A DNA stretch of 64,000 nt from Herbiconiux sp. A18JL235 (GCF_040939305.1 NZ_CP162511.1:3844001-3908000), one strand, 5' to 3'; counted from the stretch's first letter, positions 52,205 to 60,858 are shown. Program-made: numbers and translations. The notes: generated by a model not told the origin, from the sequence alone.

Positions 52205-52549
52205 TCAGGCGCCCGACCCGCTCCGCATGCTGCGCTGCCCGCCCACCGACCACACGCGGGTGACCCGCCCGTCGCCGTCGAAGTCGAACACGTCGACCCC
52301 ACCGATGTGCAGCTCGCCCGCCTCCGTGTCCCAGAGCAGTCGCCCGTGCCGGCCGTCGATCGCATCGGCGATGGCCGTGAACACGACCCCGGGGTGCTGG
52401 CCGTGCCACCAGTCGAGGTAGGTCGCGAAGTCGTCGGCCGAGCGGATGTCGTCGGCGGGAGTCGACCCGTCGACCTCGGTCACGGCGAAATGGATGCGAA
52501 AGTCGGCGGCGCAGATGCGTCGCGCGATGGTGCCGTCGCCGTTCCACAT
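52205..52549 (-). CDS. NTF2/SnoaL-like protein
   Basis: This is 114 residues from ATG 52549. The cone-fold pattern is visible in ICAADFRIHFAVTEVDG, DFATYLDWWHGQHPGVVFTAIADAIDGRHGRLLWDTEAG and VDVFDFDGDGRVTRVWSV. The reading frame continues upstream with a family-like helix (AARTALDLWLTMWNGDG) but contains no ATG, GTG or TTG close by, so the true start is unclear. Function unknown. Confidence 0.55.
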   Translation of the reverse strand: MWNGDGTIARRICAADFRIHFAVTEVDGSTPADDIRSADDFATYLDWWHGQHPGVVFTAIADAIDGRHGRLLWDTEAGELHIGGVDVFDFDGDGRVTRVWSVGGQRSMRSGSGA

Positions 52550-52597
52550 CGTCAGCCAGAGATCGAGTGCCGTGCGAGCTGCTGCCGCGTTCGTGTC

Positions 52598-52810
52598 GTG
52601 TGTCGGTTCGCCGACGCCCTGAGCCGTCTGCTGCCCGAGGCGACAGCGGAGTCGATCGTCATGCTGCGCATGGCCCTGCTCTCCATCAACGCCGCCGTAC
52701 AGGCCGCCGCCGACTCCGGAGCCGATGACGCCGCGGTCGTCGCTGCAGCACGCCGCGTGGCCGGGGTCGTCACCGACGACCTGCTCTCGGGCGGGCGGCG
52801 ACGTGGCTGA
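52598..52810 (+). CDS. Small hypothetical protein
   Basis: GTG 52598 opens a 70-codon frame rich in Ala, Leu and Val with an amphipathic helical pattern (ADALSRLLPEATAESIVMLRMALLSINAAVQAAADSGADDAAVVAAARRVAGVVTDDLL). Its stop overlaps the start of the next gene by 8 bp, which argues that it is translated. No family recognised. It is divergent from the NTF2-like gene. Confidence 0.4.
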   Translation: MCRFADALSRLLPEATAESIVMLRMALLSINAAVQAAADSGADDAAVVAAARRVAGVVTDDLLSGGRRRG

Positions 52811-53357
52811 GCATCCGTCTGATGCGAACGGGGTCGACCCGCACGCCGACGCGCAGGCGGCACTCGAGCGCCTGCGGGTGAGCGTCTCGCCGACCGCCGC
52901 GATCTCGGGCCCGCCGCACCGCATCGACGAGGCGATCGCCGAGCTCGACCGCGCACTGCAGTCGGGGCTGGGCTTCCGCCCGCGCGACGTCGAGGGATCG
53001 GGCCCGAACCTGCGCCTCTACCGCCTGGGCGGCCGGATGCGCTGGTTCCGCGCGAACCTCACCGAGGCACTCGTGAGCGGGGGCGGCGGCAGGTTCAACA
53101 TCAGCTACCACGTGCTGCTCGAACGACCCCGCCCCGACGAAGTGCTCCTCACGGTGCACGGCACCGACACGAGCTTCCGCGCCCGCTACGACCCGCAGGA
53201 GGTCTTCGGCGCGACCCTCTCGGCGCTCGCCGAGCGCATGCCCGATGTCGCCGTCAGCGACTGGTTCAGCTCCGAGACGCTGCCCCCGCAGCTCGCCTCC
53301 TCGCCCGCCGGCTTCGCCCGCTGGGTGGGCGCCGGTCGCGCGTTCTGGTGGGGCTGA
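52803..53357 (+). CDS. Hypothetical cytoplasmic protein
   Basis: This is 184 residues from GTG 52803. It has no signal or membrane segment. Visible parts are a helical N-terminus (ADAQAALERLRVSVSPTAA, RIDEAIAELDRALQSGL) and a beta-rich middle (NLRLYRLGGRMRWFRANLTEAL, FNISYHVLLERPRPDEVLLTVHGTD). It ends in Trp-rich WVGAGRAFWWG. No family recognised. It overlaps the small upstream gene and ends 1 bp before the convergent small membrane protein. Confidence 0.6.
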   Translation: MAEHPSDANGVDPHADAQAALERLRVSVSPTAAISGPPHRIDEAIAELDRALQSGLGFRPRDVEGSGPNLRLYRLGGRMRWFRANLTEALVSGGGGRFNISYHVLLERPRPDEVLLTVHGTDTSFRARYDPQEVFGATLSALAERMPDVAVSDWFSSETLPPQLASSPAGFARWVGAGRAFWWG

Positions 53358-53358
53358 G

Positions 53359-53562
53359 TCAGCGGCGGCTCTGGCGCACCAGCTGCAGGATGGCGATGAC
53401 GGCGACCACCGCGCCGACGACGAGGAAGAACCAGCCGAACAGCGGGTTGAGGTTCAGCACCACGACGACGAGCCCGATGACGAAGGCCACCACGGCGAGC
53501 ACCAGGCCCAGGATGAGCGTCGCACGGTAGCGACCGGGGCTGAGGGGTTCTGGGCTCGTCAT
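53359..53562 (-). CDS. Small membrane protein, two predicted helices
   Basis: This is 67 residues: a short hydrophilic N-terminus, helix 1 (ATLILGLVLAVVAFVIGLVVVVL), a turn (NLNPLFGW), helix 2 (FFLVVGAVVAVIAILQLV) and a basic tail. No recognised family. The intergenic stretch 53563-53718 that follows carries the first of three CGTGAAAGCGSTTTCTCG operators. Confidence 0.5.
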   Translation of the reverse strand: MTSPEPLSPGRYRATLILGLVLAVVAFVIGLVVVVLNLNPLFGWFFLVVGAVVAVIAILQLVRQSRR

Positions 53563-53657
53563 GGGTGAACTCTAGCGAGCGGATGGCGCGCGACTCCAGA
53601 CACCTGAACGAGGGTGGCGGGGCGGGAGGAGGCGACGCCGTGGCCCGTCCCGAATGG

Positions 53658-53675
53658 CGTGAAAGCGGTTTCTCG
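53658..53675. promoter_or_regulatory. LacI-type operator before the MFS-M24-GH5 operon
   Basis: CGTGAAAGCGGTTTCTCG is identical, on the other strand, to the 18-mer before the binding-protein gene at 60804. It differs by one base from the one at 61957. No clear -35/-10 pair is seen here. Confidence 0.75.
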
Positions 53676-53718
53676 ACTACGTTGAAGGCGCCGAGTGTTT
53701 CAGTGAGGAGCCCCCCGA

Positions 53719-55032
53719 GTGTCTTTCGACGAAGCCGCGCCGCGACGTAGCGGGTGGCTGCTCGACCTCGCGCCGCTCCGCGAGAGTCCCGCCTACGCGC
53801 GCTTCTGGGTGAGCGGAGTCGCGAGCGGCGTCGGCACGCAGCTCACCGCCGTGGCCATCGGCATCCACGTCTACACACTCACCGGGTCGACCGCATCCGT
53901 CGCCCTCGTCGGCGGACTCGCCCTGCTGCCGATGGTGGCGATGGGGGTGTTCGGCGGCTCCCTGGTCGACGCGTTCGACCGGCGCAAGGTGCTCATCGTC
54001 GCCTCCTCCGTCTCCTTCATCGCCCCGGTGGGCATCGCCGCCCTGGCCTGGTCGAACGTCGAGACGCCCTGGCCCTATTACGTCTTCACCACCCTCTCCT
54101 CGACGGTGGGCGCGCTCGTCGGCGCCGCCCGCTTCGCGATCCACCCCCGACTGGTGGAGCGCCGCCTCCTCCCCGCCGTCGCCGCCCTCAGCGGAGTGAG
54201 CGCCGGCGTGCAGAGCGCCGTCGGCCCCGCCCTGGCCGGCGTGCTGGTCGCGACCGTCGGCTTCGCCTGGACCTACTCCCTCGACGTCGTGCTCTTCGTC
54301 ATCGGCTTCTGGGGCATCGTCTCCCTGCCCCCGATCGTGCCGGCGGGAGCCACACGGCCGGGCCTCGCCGCCATCGTCGACGGCCTCCGCTTCCTGCGCA
54401 CGGCCCGCAACATCCGCACCGCGATCGGTCTCCAGGTGGCAGCCTTCGCCTTCGGCCGCAGCTACGCCATCCTCCCCGCCGTCGGTGCCCTCGTCGTGGG
54501 CGGCTCGGCGTGGACCGTCGGTCTCCTCACCGCTGCCGGCGCCGTCGGCGTCATCCTCAGCGGGCTCCTCTCGGGGCCGCTCGGCGGGGTGCGCCGACAC
54601 GGCAGGGCGATCATGCTCGCGACCAGTGCACTGGCCGTGGCGGTCGCCGCACTCGGCCTGCTGCTGCTCGCGTTCGGCACGCGACCGGATGCCGGCGACA
54701 GCCCCGAACCCGTCGACATCGGCGCCCTCCTCGCCCTGTGCGCCGTGCTCGCCGTCGCGGGCGCCGCCGACAACGTGGCGGGCATCTTCCGCACCACGAT
54801 GATGCAGTCGGCGACCCCGGATGCGATGCGGGGCAGGTTGCAGGGCCTGTTCACACTCGTCCTGACCGCAGGCCCCCGGCTCGGCGACGTGTTCGCCGGG
54901 TTCCTCGCCGCCCTCGGCGCGCTCTGGTTCCCACCCCTTCTCGGCGCCGTGCTCATCGGCGCCGTCGTCGCCGCCTATCTCCGCACCCGCCCGGCCTTCC
55001 GGGCCTATGACGCCGAGGACCCGACACCATGA
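53719..55032 (+). CDS. MFS transporter (EntS/MFS_3-like)
   Basis: This is 437 residues with about 12 membrane segments. The first loop motif is GSLVDAFDRRKVLIVAS, followed by VGALVGAARFAIHPRLVERRLLPAVAALSGVSAGVQSAVGPALAGVLV and the late MQSATPDAMRGRLQGLFTL, as in MFS_3 exporters. GTG 53719 has GAGGAG 8 bases upstream. Its gene is first in an operator-controlled operon with an M24-like protein and a GH5 enzyme, so export or import of a glycoside is likely. Direction of transport is not evident. Confidence 0.85.
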   Translation: MSFDEAAPRRSGWLLDLAPLRESPAYARFWVSGVASGVGTQLTAVAIGIHVYTLTGSTASVALVGGLALLPMVAMGVFGGSLVDAFDRRKVLIVASSVSFIAPVGIAALAWSNVETPWPYYVFTTLSSTVGALVGAARFAIHPRLVERRLLPAVAALSGVSAGVQSAVGPALAGVLVATVGFAWTYSLDVVLFVIGFWGIVSLPPIVPAGATRPGLAAIVDGLRFLRTARNIRTAIGLQVAAFAFGRSYAILPAVGALVVGGSAWTVGLLTAAGAVGVILSGLLSGPLGGVRRHGRAIMLATSALAVAVAALGLLLLAFGTRPDAGDSPEPVDIGALLALCAVLAVAGAADNVAGIFRTTMMQSATPDAMRGRLQGLFTLVLTAGPRLGDVFAGFLAALGALWFPPLLGAVLIGAVVAAYLRTRPAFRAYDAEDPTP

Positions 55033-56198
55033 CCACGACCTTCCGCACCACCGCCGGAGCCGCGACCGCCGACCCGGCGGGCACCGCCGACACGGTGGAC
55101 ACGGTGGGCACGGACCGCCCCGCGAAGCTCGCACGGCTCGCCGCCCTGCTCGACGCCCGCGGAGCAGACCGACTGCAGCTCACCACGGCGGAGAACCTCG
55201 CCTGGTTCTTCGACGGCGCACGCGTGGCGGTGCCCCTCAGCGGGCCTCCCGTGTTCACGGCCACCGTGCATCGCAGCGGGCGCGTGCAGGTCGCCGCCTT
55301 CGCGAACGAACTCGACCGGCTGGCCGAGGAGGAGCTCGGCGACGACGTCGAGCTCACGGCGGTGCCCTGGCACTCACCCCTGCCGATCGCGGGCGGGCCC
55401 GGCGAGTGCCTCAGCGACGTCGAGCTCGCCGGCGAGCTGCGGGCGGCACGGGCCGAGCTGCTGCCCCTCGAACGCCTCCGCTTCTCCGGGCTGGGTGCCG
55501 ACCTCGCCCGGGCCGCCACGCGCATCCTGAGCACCGCCGACCCCGCGGAGTCCGAGCGCGAGCTCGCGGCGAGGGCGGCCGGCGAGGTGGTGGCGCTCGG
55601 CGCCGACCCCGTGGTGCTGCTCGTCGCCGGGGAGGGCCGCGTGCACCACCGGCACCCGCTGCCGAGCGACGCCCCGCTCGGCGGCCGGGCGATGCTCGCC
55701 CTCGGCGCCCGCCGCCACGGTCTCGTCGCCAGCCTCACCCGCTGGGTCGGCTTCGCGACGCCCGGCGCACCCTCGGCAGAGGGGCTCGAGCCTCGGGAAC
55801 GGGCGCTGCTCGAGGTCGAGGCGGATGCGCTGGCGGCCACCCGGCCCGGCCGGCGGTTGGGCGAGGTGCTGAGCGACATCGCGGTCTCCTACGAGCGGCA
55901 CGGCCTGGGCTCCGACGCCTGGCTCGGGCACCACCAGGGCGGACCGACCGGCTACCTGGGTCGCGACCCCCGCGCCACTCCCGGCGCTCGCGACCTCGTG
56001 GTCTCGGGTCAGGCGTTCGCCTGGAACCCGTCGGTGCGCGGCCACAAGGTCGAGGACACCGTGATCGTCGACGACGACGGATGCGGCGACCGCACCGTGA
56101 CCGTGCTGACCGTCGACCCCGAGTGGCCCACCGTCGCGGTGAACGGCCTCCGCCGCCCGGCCGCCCTGCGCCCCGCATCCGTCACCCACGCCCCCTGA
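55029..56198 (+). CDS. M24 peptidase-fold protein with degenerate metal site
   Basis: This is 389 residues with creatinase/aminopeptidase-P plan: an N-terminal domain (LQLTTAENLAWFFDGARV) and a pita-bread C-terminal domain. The M24 ligands Asp, Asp, His, Glu, Glu align at Ala224 (MLALGARRHG), Ser235 (LVASLTRW), His301/302 (GHHQGGPTGY), Asn333 (AFAWNPSV) and Glu342 (HKVEDTVIV). Three of five ligands are therefore replaced, with the spacing conserved. It is probably not a metallopeptidase. ATGA overlap with the MFS gene; a 77-bp gap precedes the GH5 gene. Confidence 0.72.
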   Translation: MTTTFRTTAGAATADPAGTADTVDTVGTDRPAKLARLAALLDARGADRLQLTTAENLAWFFDGARVAVPLSGPPVFTATVHRSGRVQVAAFANELDRLAEEELGDDVELTAVPWHSPLPIAGGPGECLSDVELAGELRAARAELLPLERLRFSGLGADLARAATRILSTADPAESERELAARAAGEVVALGADPVVLLVAGEGRVHHRHPLPSDAPLGGRAMLALGARRHGLVASLTRWVGFATPGAPSAEGLEPRERALLEVEADALAATRPGRRLGEVLSDIAVSYERHGLGSDAWLGHHQGGPTGYLGRDPRATPGARDLVVSGQAFAWNPSVRGHKVEDTVIVDDDGCGDRTVTVLTVDPEWPTVAVNGLRRPAALRPASVTHAP

Positions 56199-56275
56199 GA
56201 CCAGCACCGCACCCTGAACCACCGCCAACCCCTGAGACCACCCCGACGCCTGCGTCCCATCAGAAGGAGAGACAC

Positions 56276-57673
56276 ATGACCCTGGACTGGATCCGCGTGA
56301 GCGGCACCGACCTCGTCGACGAGAGCGGCCGGGTCGTGCGCCTGGCCGGAGTCGGCCTGGGCGGCTGGATGAACATGGAGAACTTCATCACCGGCTACCC
56401 GGGCAACGAGGAGAACATCCGCCGCGTGCTGCTCGACCGGATGGGCCGGGAGGCCTACGACGCGTTCTTCGACGAGTTCCTGCTCGATTTCTTCGACGAG
56501 GCCGACGCCGCCCACCTCGCCTCCCTCGGGCTGAACTCGGTGCGCATCCCGTTCAACTACCGCCACTTCGAAGACGACGCGCGGCCGTTCGAGTTGAAGG
56601 AGGAGGGCTTCGCCCGGCTCGACCGCGTGGTGACGCTGCTCGGGCGTCACGGTATCTACAGCATCCTCGACCTCCACGCCCTGCCCGGGCGCCAGAACCA
56701 GCACTGGCACAGCGACAACCCCACGCACATCGCCGAGTTCTGGAACCACCCGCACTTCCAGGATCGGGTGGTGCATCTCTGGGAGGCCCTCGCCGAGCGC
56801 TTCAAAGACCGCCCCGAGGTCGCCGGCTACAACCCGATCAACGAGCCCTCCGACCCCACGGGCGAGGTGCTGCCGGCGTTCTACGACCGGCTCGAGAGGG
56901 CCATCCGCGCCATCGACCCGCGGCACGTGCTCTTCCTCGACGGCAACAAGTACTCGACCGACTTCTCGTTCCTCGACCGGCGCTCCGAACCGCTGCCGAA
57001 CACGGTGTACACCGCTCACGACTACGCCCTGCCCGGCATCACGAGCGCCACGGAGTACCCGGGCACCACCCGCGGCGAGTACTTCGACCGCGGGGTGGTG
57101 GAGAAGACCTTCCTCCGCCGCACCGAGTACATGCGCCGCACCGGCACCCCCATCTGGATCGGCGAGTTCGGCCCCGTCTACTCGACCGACCGCTCGCAAG
57201 ACCCGTGGCGCTACCGGCTGCTGCGCGACCAGCTCGAGATCTACCGCGAGCACGGTGCGAGCTGGGCGCTCTGGACGTACAAAGACATCGGCCTGCAGGG
57301 GCTCGTCTACGCGGCACCCGACAGCCCCTACCGCGAGCTCATCGCCCCGGCGGTGGAGGTGAAGTCGCGGCTCGGCATCGACTCCTGGGGCGGGTCGGAT
57401 GCGGGGGTGCGGTCGATCATCGATCCCATCGACGCCGTCTTCGACGCCGATTTCCCCGACTATGCGCCGTGGCCGTGGGGCCGCCAGCCGCACATCGCGG
57501 TGCTGGTGCGCCACATCCTGCTCGCCGAGCCCCTGGCAGAGCGCTTCGGCGACCTGTTCGCCGGGGTCACGCCCGAGCGCGCGCGGGAGCTGGCCCGCTC
57601 CTTCCGCTTCGACCGGACCGTCGAACGCACGGGCCTCTCCGAGGTGCTCCGCAACCACCTCGCGGAGGGGTAG
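56276..57673 (+). CDS. GH5-family endo/exo-beta-glycosidase (cellulase-like)
   Basis: This is 465 residues, no signal peptide, so intracellular. The TIM barrel begins with GVGLGGWMNMENFITGYPG; SVRIPFNYRHF follows, Glu190 in YNPINEPSD is the acid/base, HDYALPG carries the substrate His-Tyr, and Glu297 in IWIGEFGPV is the nucleophile. The last ~100 residues form an extra helical part (ARELARSFRFDRTVERTGLSEVL). It starts at ATG 56276 with AGAAGGAGAG upstream. It would cleave short beta-glucosides or mannosides taken up by the system. Confidence 0.88.
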   Translation: MTLDWIRVSGTDLVDESGRVVRLAGVGLGGWMNMENFITGYPGNEENIRRVLLDRMGREAYDAFFDEFLLDFFDEADAAHLASLGLNSVRIPFNYRHFEDDARPFELKEEGFARLDRVVTLLGRHGIYSILDLHALPGRQNQHWHSDNPTHIAEFWNHPHFQDRVVHLWEALAERFKDRPEVAGYNPINEPSDPTGEVLPAFYDRLERAIRAIDPRHVLFLDGNKYSTDFSFLDRRSEPLPNTVYTAHDYALPGITSATEYPGTTRGEYFDRGVVEKTFLRRTEYMRRTGTPIWIGEFGPVYSTDRSQDPWRYRLLRDQLEIYREHGASWALWTYKDIGLQGLVYAAPDSPYRELIAPAVEVKSRLGIDSWGGSDAGVRSIIDPIDAVFDADFPDYAPWPWGRQPHIAVLVRHILLAEPLAERFGDLFAGVTPERARELARSFRFDRTVERTGLSEVLRNHLAEG

Positions 57674-57703
57674 CCCTCGGGGCCGGAGGCGCACGCGGGA
57701 GCC

Positions 57704-57723
57704 GCGCGGGGCGCGCCCCGCGC
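57704..57723. terminator. Bidirectional terminator between GH5 and the convergent glycosidase
   Basis: A perfect 20-bp GC palindrome (GCGCGGGGCG and its complement) is centred in the 53-bp gap between two convergent stop codons. It lacks a T-run, as usual for actinobacteria. Confidence 0.6.
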
Positions 57724-57726
57724 CGC

Positions 57727-59379
57727 TCAGCCGGCGCGGGGCGGGGTGTACCCGACGCTCTCCCGCGCCACCACGCGCATTGCGTCGAGCGTCACGCGCT
57801 CGTTCGGCTCGAGCGTGAGCGCCACCGCGACCCCGCGGTGCACGAGCTCACCCGTCACGGCGCGCGGCGCTATGCCGACGAGCTCGCGGGGCGTGCCTTC
57901 GCGGTCGGTGACGAGCCGCCACCCGTGCGGGAAGGTCGCCCAGTCGGCCCCGTCGCGCAGCACCACCGTGCCGCCGTCGTCGGAGGCCGACTCGACGAGC
58001 ACCCCGTCGATCAGCCGCCGGTGCGCCACGGCCGCGCATTCGGCGCCGTGATCGAGGCGCGTCGGCGCGAGCCCGGTGAACCAGAGCGTGCCGTCGGGGC
58101 GGGGCAGGATGCCCGACATCCGTTCGACGGTGTCGAGGAACCAGAGGATCGACGGCGAGTAGACCGAGGTGAACCCCGGCGAACCGGTCCACGGGTCGAG
58201 GCACTGGGGGAAGCGGTCGGCGATCGCCACCGCGGCCAGCACCGGTGCCGACGCGAAGGCCAGCTCGGCCACCCGCCCGTGGTGCTCGAAGGCGTGCGGA
58301 GCCCGGATGAGGCTGAGGAAGTTCACCGGCCCACCCCAGGAGTTGCGCCCGAAGTCGTGATCGAAGCGCGGGTCGTCGAGCGCCAGCGAGGTGAACCCGT
58401 AGTGCGCGCCGAACTTGCGCGAGTTGAGGAGGTACCGCTCGAGCGCCTCGGCGAACAGCGCGGAGTCGCCGATCTCGCAGGCGAGCACTCGCAGCAGCAC
58501 GTCGGACTGCACCCGCAGGGGCTCGCCGGTGCGGTCGCGGTCGTAGAAGAAGGAGTCGTCGGCGTCGAAGCACTGCGTCATGAGCGCCTCGACGGAGGCC
58601 GCGGCGGCGCGGCGCCAGCCCTCCACCTCGGCCTCCGGCAGGCCGAGCTCCTCGGCGACGAGGGCGAGGTACGCGCGCTGGCAGGCGACGTTGGCGGTGA
58701 GGTCGGGCGCCACCATCGGGAGAGTGGGGTGGAGCGGGTCGACCTGACGCGCATCCGCCTCGTAGGCCCGGTCGGGGGCGAACCAGAACCGGGGCGAGAG
58801 GTCGTGCCCGGTGTCGAAGGTGCAGAACGCCTCGACGCCCCCGGTGCCGAGGGTGTCGCGGTAGCGCGCCAGCCACGCGTCGAAGCGCACCATCGCGTCG
58901 TACATGGTGCGCAGGTATGCGGTGTCGCGGCCGGTGAGGAGGTACTGGTTCCACACCGTGCGGGCGAGCGGCGTGACGATCTGGATCTGGCTGAAGCCGG
59001 GGCCGTCGGCGGTGACCTTGTAGGGGATCATGCCGTCGTCGCGCTGGTGCGCGGCGAACAGCAGGTGGGTGTCGCGGGCGATCGACGGCGCGAAGCGCGC
59101 GAGCAGCTCGGAGTTGATGGTGCCGGTGCTCTCGATCCACGCCCCCGGGTACACCCCGCCCTCGGTGAGCACGGTCGCTCCGCCGTCGAGCTGCCGCACG
59201 CACTCCCCCAGCTCCCCCAGGGCCTGGTGCCAGCGCGCCTCGAGGGGGCCGCCGACGGCGGCGAACCCCAGACCGGAGGCGCCGATCTCCCCTCCGAGGG
59301 GCGAGGCGGGGTCGAGGCCCGCCTCCGCGAGCGGATCGAGCGACCGCAGGCGATCCAGGGCGTCGTCGAGGGCGGTCAT
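57727..59379 (-). CDS. (Alpha/alpha)6-barrel glycoside hydrolase (MGH1/trehalase-like)
   Basis: This is 550 residues, cytoplasmic. Glycosidase-like segments are GGVYPGAWIESTGTINSELLARF, LFAAHQRDDGMIPYKVTADG, VWNQYLLTGRDTAYLRTMYDAMVRFDAW, TFDTGHDLSPRF and FGRNSWGGPVNFLSLI. A C-terminal beta-domain follows. The pattern resembles mannosylglycerate/glucosidase-type MGH1 or GH63 helical barrels. A catalytic Asp/Glu pair likely lies in HQRDDGM and near the C-terminal part, but I cannot fix it. ATG 59379 has GGAGG 8 bases upstream. It follows the binding-protein gene in the same direction after a hairpin, so it belongs to that operon. Confidence 0.65.
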   Translation of the reverse strand: MTALDDALDRLRSLDPLAEAGLDPASPLGGEIGASGLGFAAVGGPLEARWHQALGELGECVRQLDGGATVLTEGGVYPGAWIESTGTINSELLARFAPSIARDTHLLFAAHQRDDGMIPYKVTADGPGFSQIQIVTPLARTVWNQYLLTGRDTAYLRTMYDAMVRFDAWLARYRDTLGTGGVEAFCTFDTGHDLSPRFWFAPDRAYEADARQVDPLHPTLPMVAPDLTANVACQRAYLALVAEELGLPEAEVEGWRRAAAASVEALMTQCFDADDSFFYDRDRTGEPLRVQSDVLLRVLACEIGDSALFAEALERYLLNSRKFGAHYGFTSLALDDPRFDHDFGRNSWGGPVNFLSLIRAPHAFEHHGRVAELAFASAPVLAAVAIADRFPQCLDPWTGSPGFTSVYSPSILWFLDTVERMSGILPRPDGTLWFTGLAPTRLDHGAECAAVAHRRLIDGVLVESASDDGGTVVLRDGADWATFPHGWRLVTDREGTPRELVGIAPRAVTGELVHRGVAVALTLEPNERVTLDAMRVVARESVGYTPPRAG

Positions 59380-59412
59380 GCGTTCATCCTCCAGCATGGT
59401 CGGCGGCACGGC

Positions 59413-59446
59413 AGAGCGTGGGCGACCCGGGGGCCGCCCACGCTCT
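59413..59446. terminator. Hairpin between the binding-protein gene and the glycosidase gene
   Basis: AGAGCGTGGGC (59413-59423) and GCCCACGCTCT (59436-59446) are exact complements with a 12-nt loop, 18 nt past the binding-protein stop codon on the minus transcript. It occupies the same position as the 38-nt palindrome in the first ABC operon. Confidence 0.65.
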
Positions 59447-59464
59447 GGGCCGGGATGGGGGTGC

Positions 59465-60769
59465 TCAGTCGAGGTCGGACGAGAGGTTCTTCACCCAGGT
59501 CTCGGCGGCCTCCTGCGGCGACTGGCGACCGAACAGCACCTCGGTCTCCGCGTCCTGCGAGTACTTGTTCATGTTCGCACCGCCGTCGGGCTGGGGCGGA
59601 GCCACGACGCCGGAGTCGAGCACGCCCTGCACGTACTCGGCGGCGGCCTGGCCGGGAGCGTCGAGCAGCGGCGTCACCACGGCGAGCGTGTCGGGGTTGA
59701 ACGGAAGCCCGCGGGTGTCTTTGATGAGCTCGGCGGCTGCCGGCTCGTTGAGGAACCAGTCGACGAGCTTCGCCGAGGCCTCCGGATGCTTGGTGTTCGC
59801 GTTGATGGCCCAGAACGCCGACGGCAGCAGGGCCACGCCCGCGGTGTCGCCGTCGGTGGGCGGGGGCAGGATGAGCGTCTCGCCGGCCGCGCCGTAGGTG
59901 CCGATGAGGTTGCTGTAGCCGAAGGTGACGGCGGCCTGGCCGAGGGTGTAGAGCTGCTGGTCCGGCGGCAGCGCCCAGCCGGCGGTGATGATCGACGGGT
60001 CGGGCAGTCCGCCGCCCTTCTGCAGCTCGACCTCCTTCTCGTACAGCCCGGCGATGTCGTCGGCGTCGACGGCGAGCTTGCCGTCGAAGTCGTAGATGCC
60101 GGTCTCGGTCTGCTGCGCGGCGTAGGTGCCGATGATGTCCTGGATGCGCAGGTCGAGACCGTAGACCGGGGCACCGCTCGCGGTGGTCAGGCCTGCCTTG
60201 CCGATGGTGTTGGCGGCCTCGATCAGGTCGTCCCAGCTCCACGAGGCGTCGGGAACCGGCACGCCCGCGGCCTCGAACAGATCGACGTTCACGAACGCCG
60301 CCGTGGCGTTGCCGCCGGTGGGCAGGCCGTAGAGCGTTCCGTCGACGGTCGCGGCGGTGGTGGAGAAGTCGGGGTACTTGTCGGCCTGCACGATGTCGGC
60401 GACGGTGCCGAGGTCGAGCAGGGCACCCGCGCTGCCGTACTCCTGCGGCTTCGCACCGCCGAGGGCGAACACGTCGGGGGCGGTCTGGCCGCCGCCACCG
60501 AAGTCGGTGGCGAGCCGGTTGAAGAGGTCGTCGGGAGCACCGACCGGTGTCTGCTTCACGGTGATGTCGGGGTTCTCGGCTTCGAACTTGTCGATCACCT
60601 CGGCGAAGAGCGCGGCGCGGTTGTCGTCACCCCACCACGACATCTCGATGGTCACCGGGCCGTCGTCACCCGAATCGCCCGAGGGTGCCGAGCACCCTGA
60701 GAGCAGGAGAGTGCCGACCAGGAGGGATCCGGCGGCGGCTGTGGCTATGATGTGCCGTCTTCTACGCAT
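59465..60769 (-). CDS. Sugar ABC transporter substrate-binding lipoprotein (family 1)
   Basis: This is 434 residues from ATG 60769. The signal peptide has an Arg-rich start (MRRRRH) and lipobox LSGC with Cys26. Mature features are ITVKQTPVGAPDDLFNRLATDF, TAPDVFALGGAKPQEY, LYGLPTGGNATAAFVNVDLFEAAG and VALLPSAFWAINANTKHPEASAKLVDWFL. Its permeases lie 1.2 kb away on the opposite strand beyond the lacI-like gene. Matching operators before both units show they are controlled together. Confidence 0.92.
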   Translation of the reverse strand: MRRRRHIIATAAAGSLLVGTLLLSGCSAPSGDSGDDGPVTIEMSWWGDDNRAALFAEVIDKFEAENPDITVKQTPVGAPDDLFNRLATDFGGGGQTAPDVFALGGAKPQEYGSAGALLDLGTVADIVQADKYPDFSTTAATVDGTLYGLPTGGNATAAFVNVDLFEAAGVPVPDASWSWDDLIEAANTIGKAGLTTASGAPVYGLDLRIQDIIGTYAAQQTETGIYDFDGKLAVDADDIAGLYEKEVELQKGGGLPDPSIITAGWALPPDQQLYTLGQAAVTFGYSNLIGTYGAAGETLILPPPTDGDTAGVALLPSAFWAINANTKHPEASAKLVDWFLNEPAAAELIKDTRGLPFNPDTLAVVTPLLDAPGQAAAEYVQGVLDSGVVAPPQPDGGANMNKYSQDAETEVLFGRQSPQEAAETWVKNLSSDLD

Positions 60770-60803
60770 CGTTGCGCCTCGTTCGTGTCGAAGGGAATGC
60801 GGT

Positions 60804-60821
60804 CGAGAAACCGCTTTCACG
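60804..60821. promoter_or_regulatory. LacI-type operator before the binding-protein gene
   Basis: On the minus strand it reads CGTGAAAGCGGTTTCTCG, identical to the site at 53658. It begins 1 bp downstream of the predicted -10 element, so bound repressor would block initiation. Confidence 0.8.
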
Positions 60822-60822
60822 G

Positions 60823-60852
60823 AAGTTAGCATCGTGATCGGGGCGATGTCAA
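60823..60852 (-). promoter_or_regulatory. Sigma70-type promoter of the binding-protein gene
   Basis: On the minus strand TTGACA (60847-60852) and TAACTT (60823-60828) are 18 bp apart, with a TGC extension before the -10. The promoter lies between the stop codon of the lacI-like gene and the operator. Confidence 0.65.
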
Positions 60853-60858
60853 CGCCGA

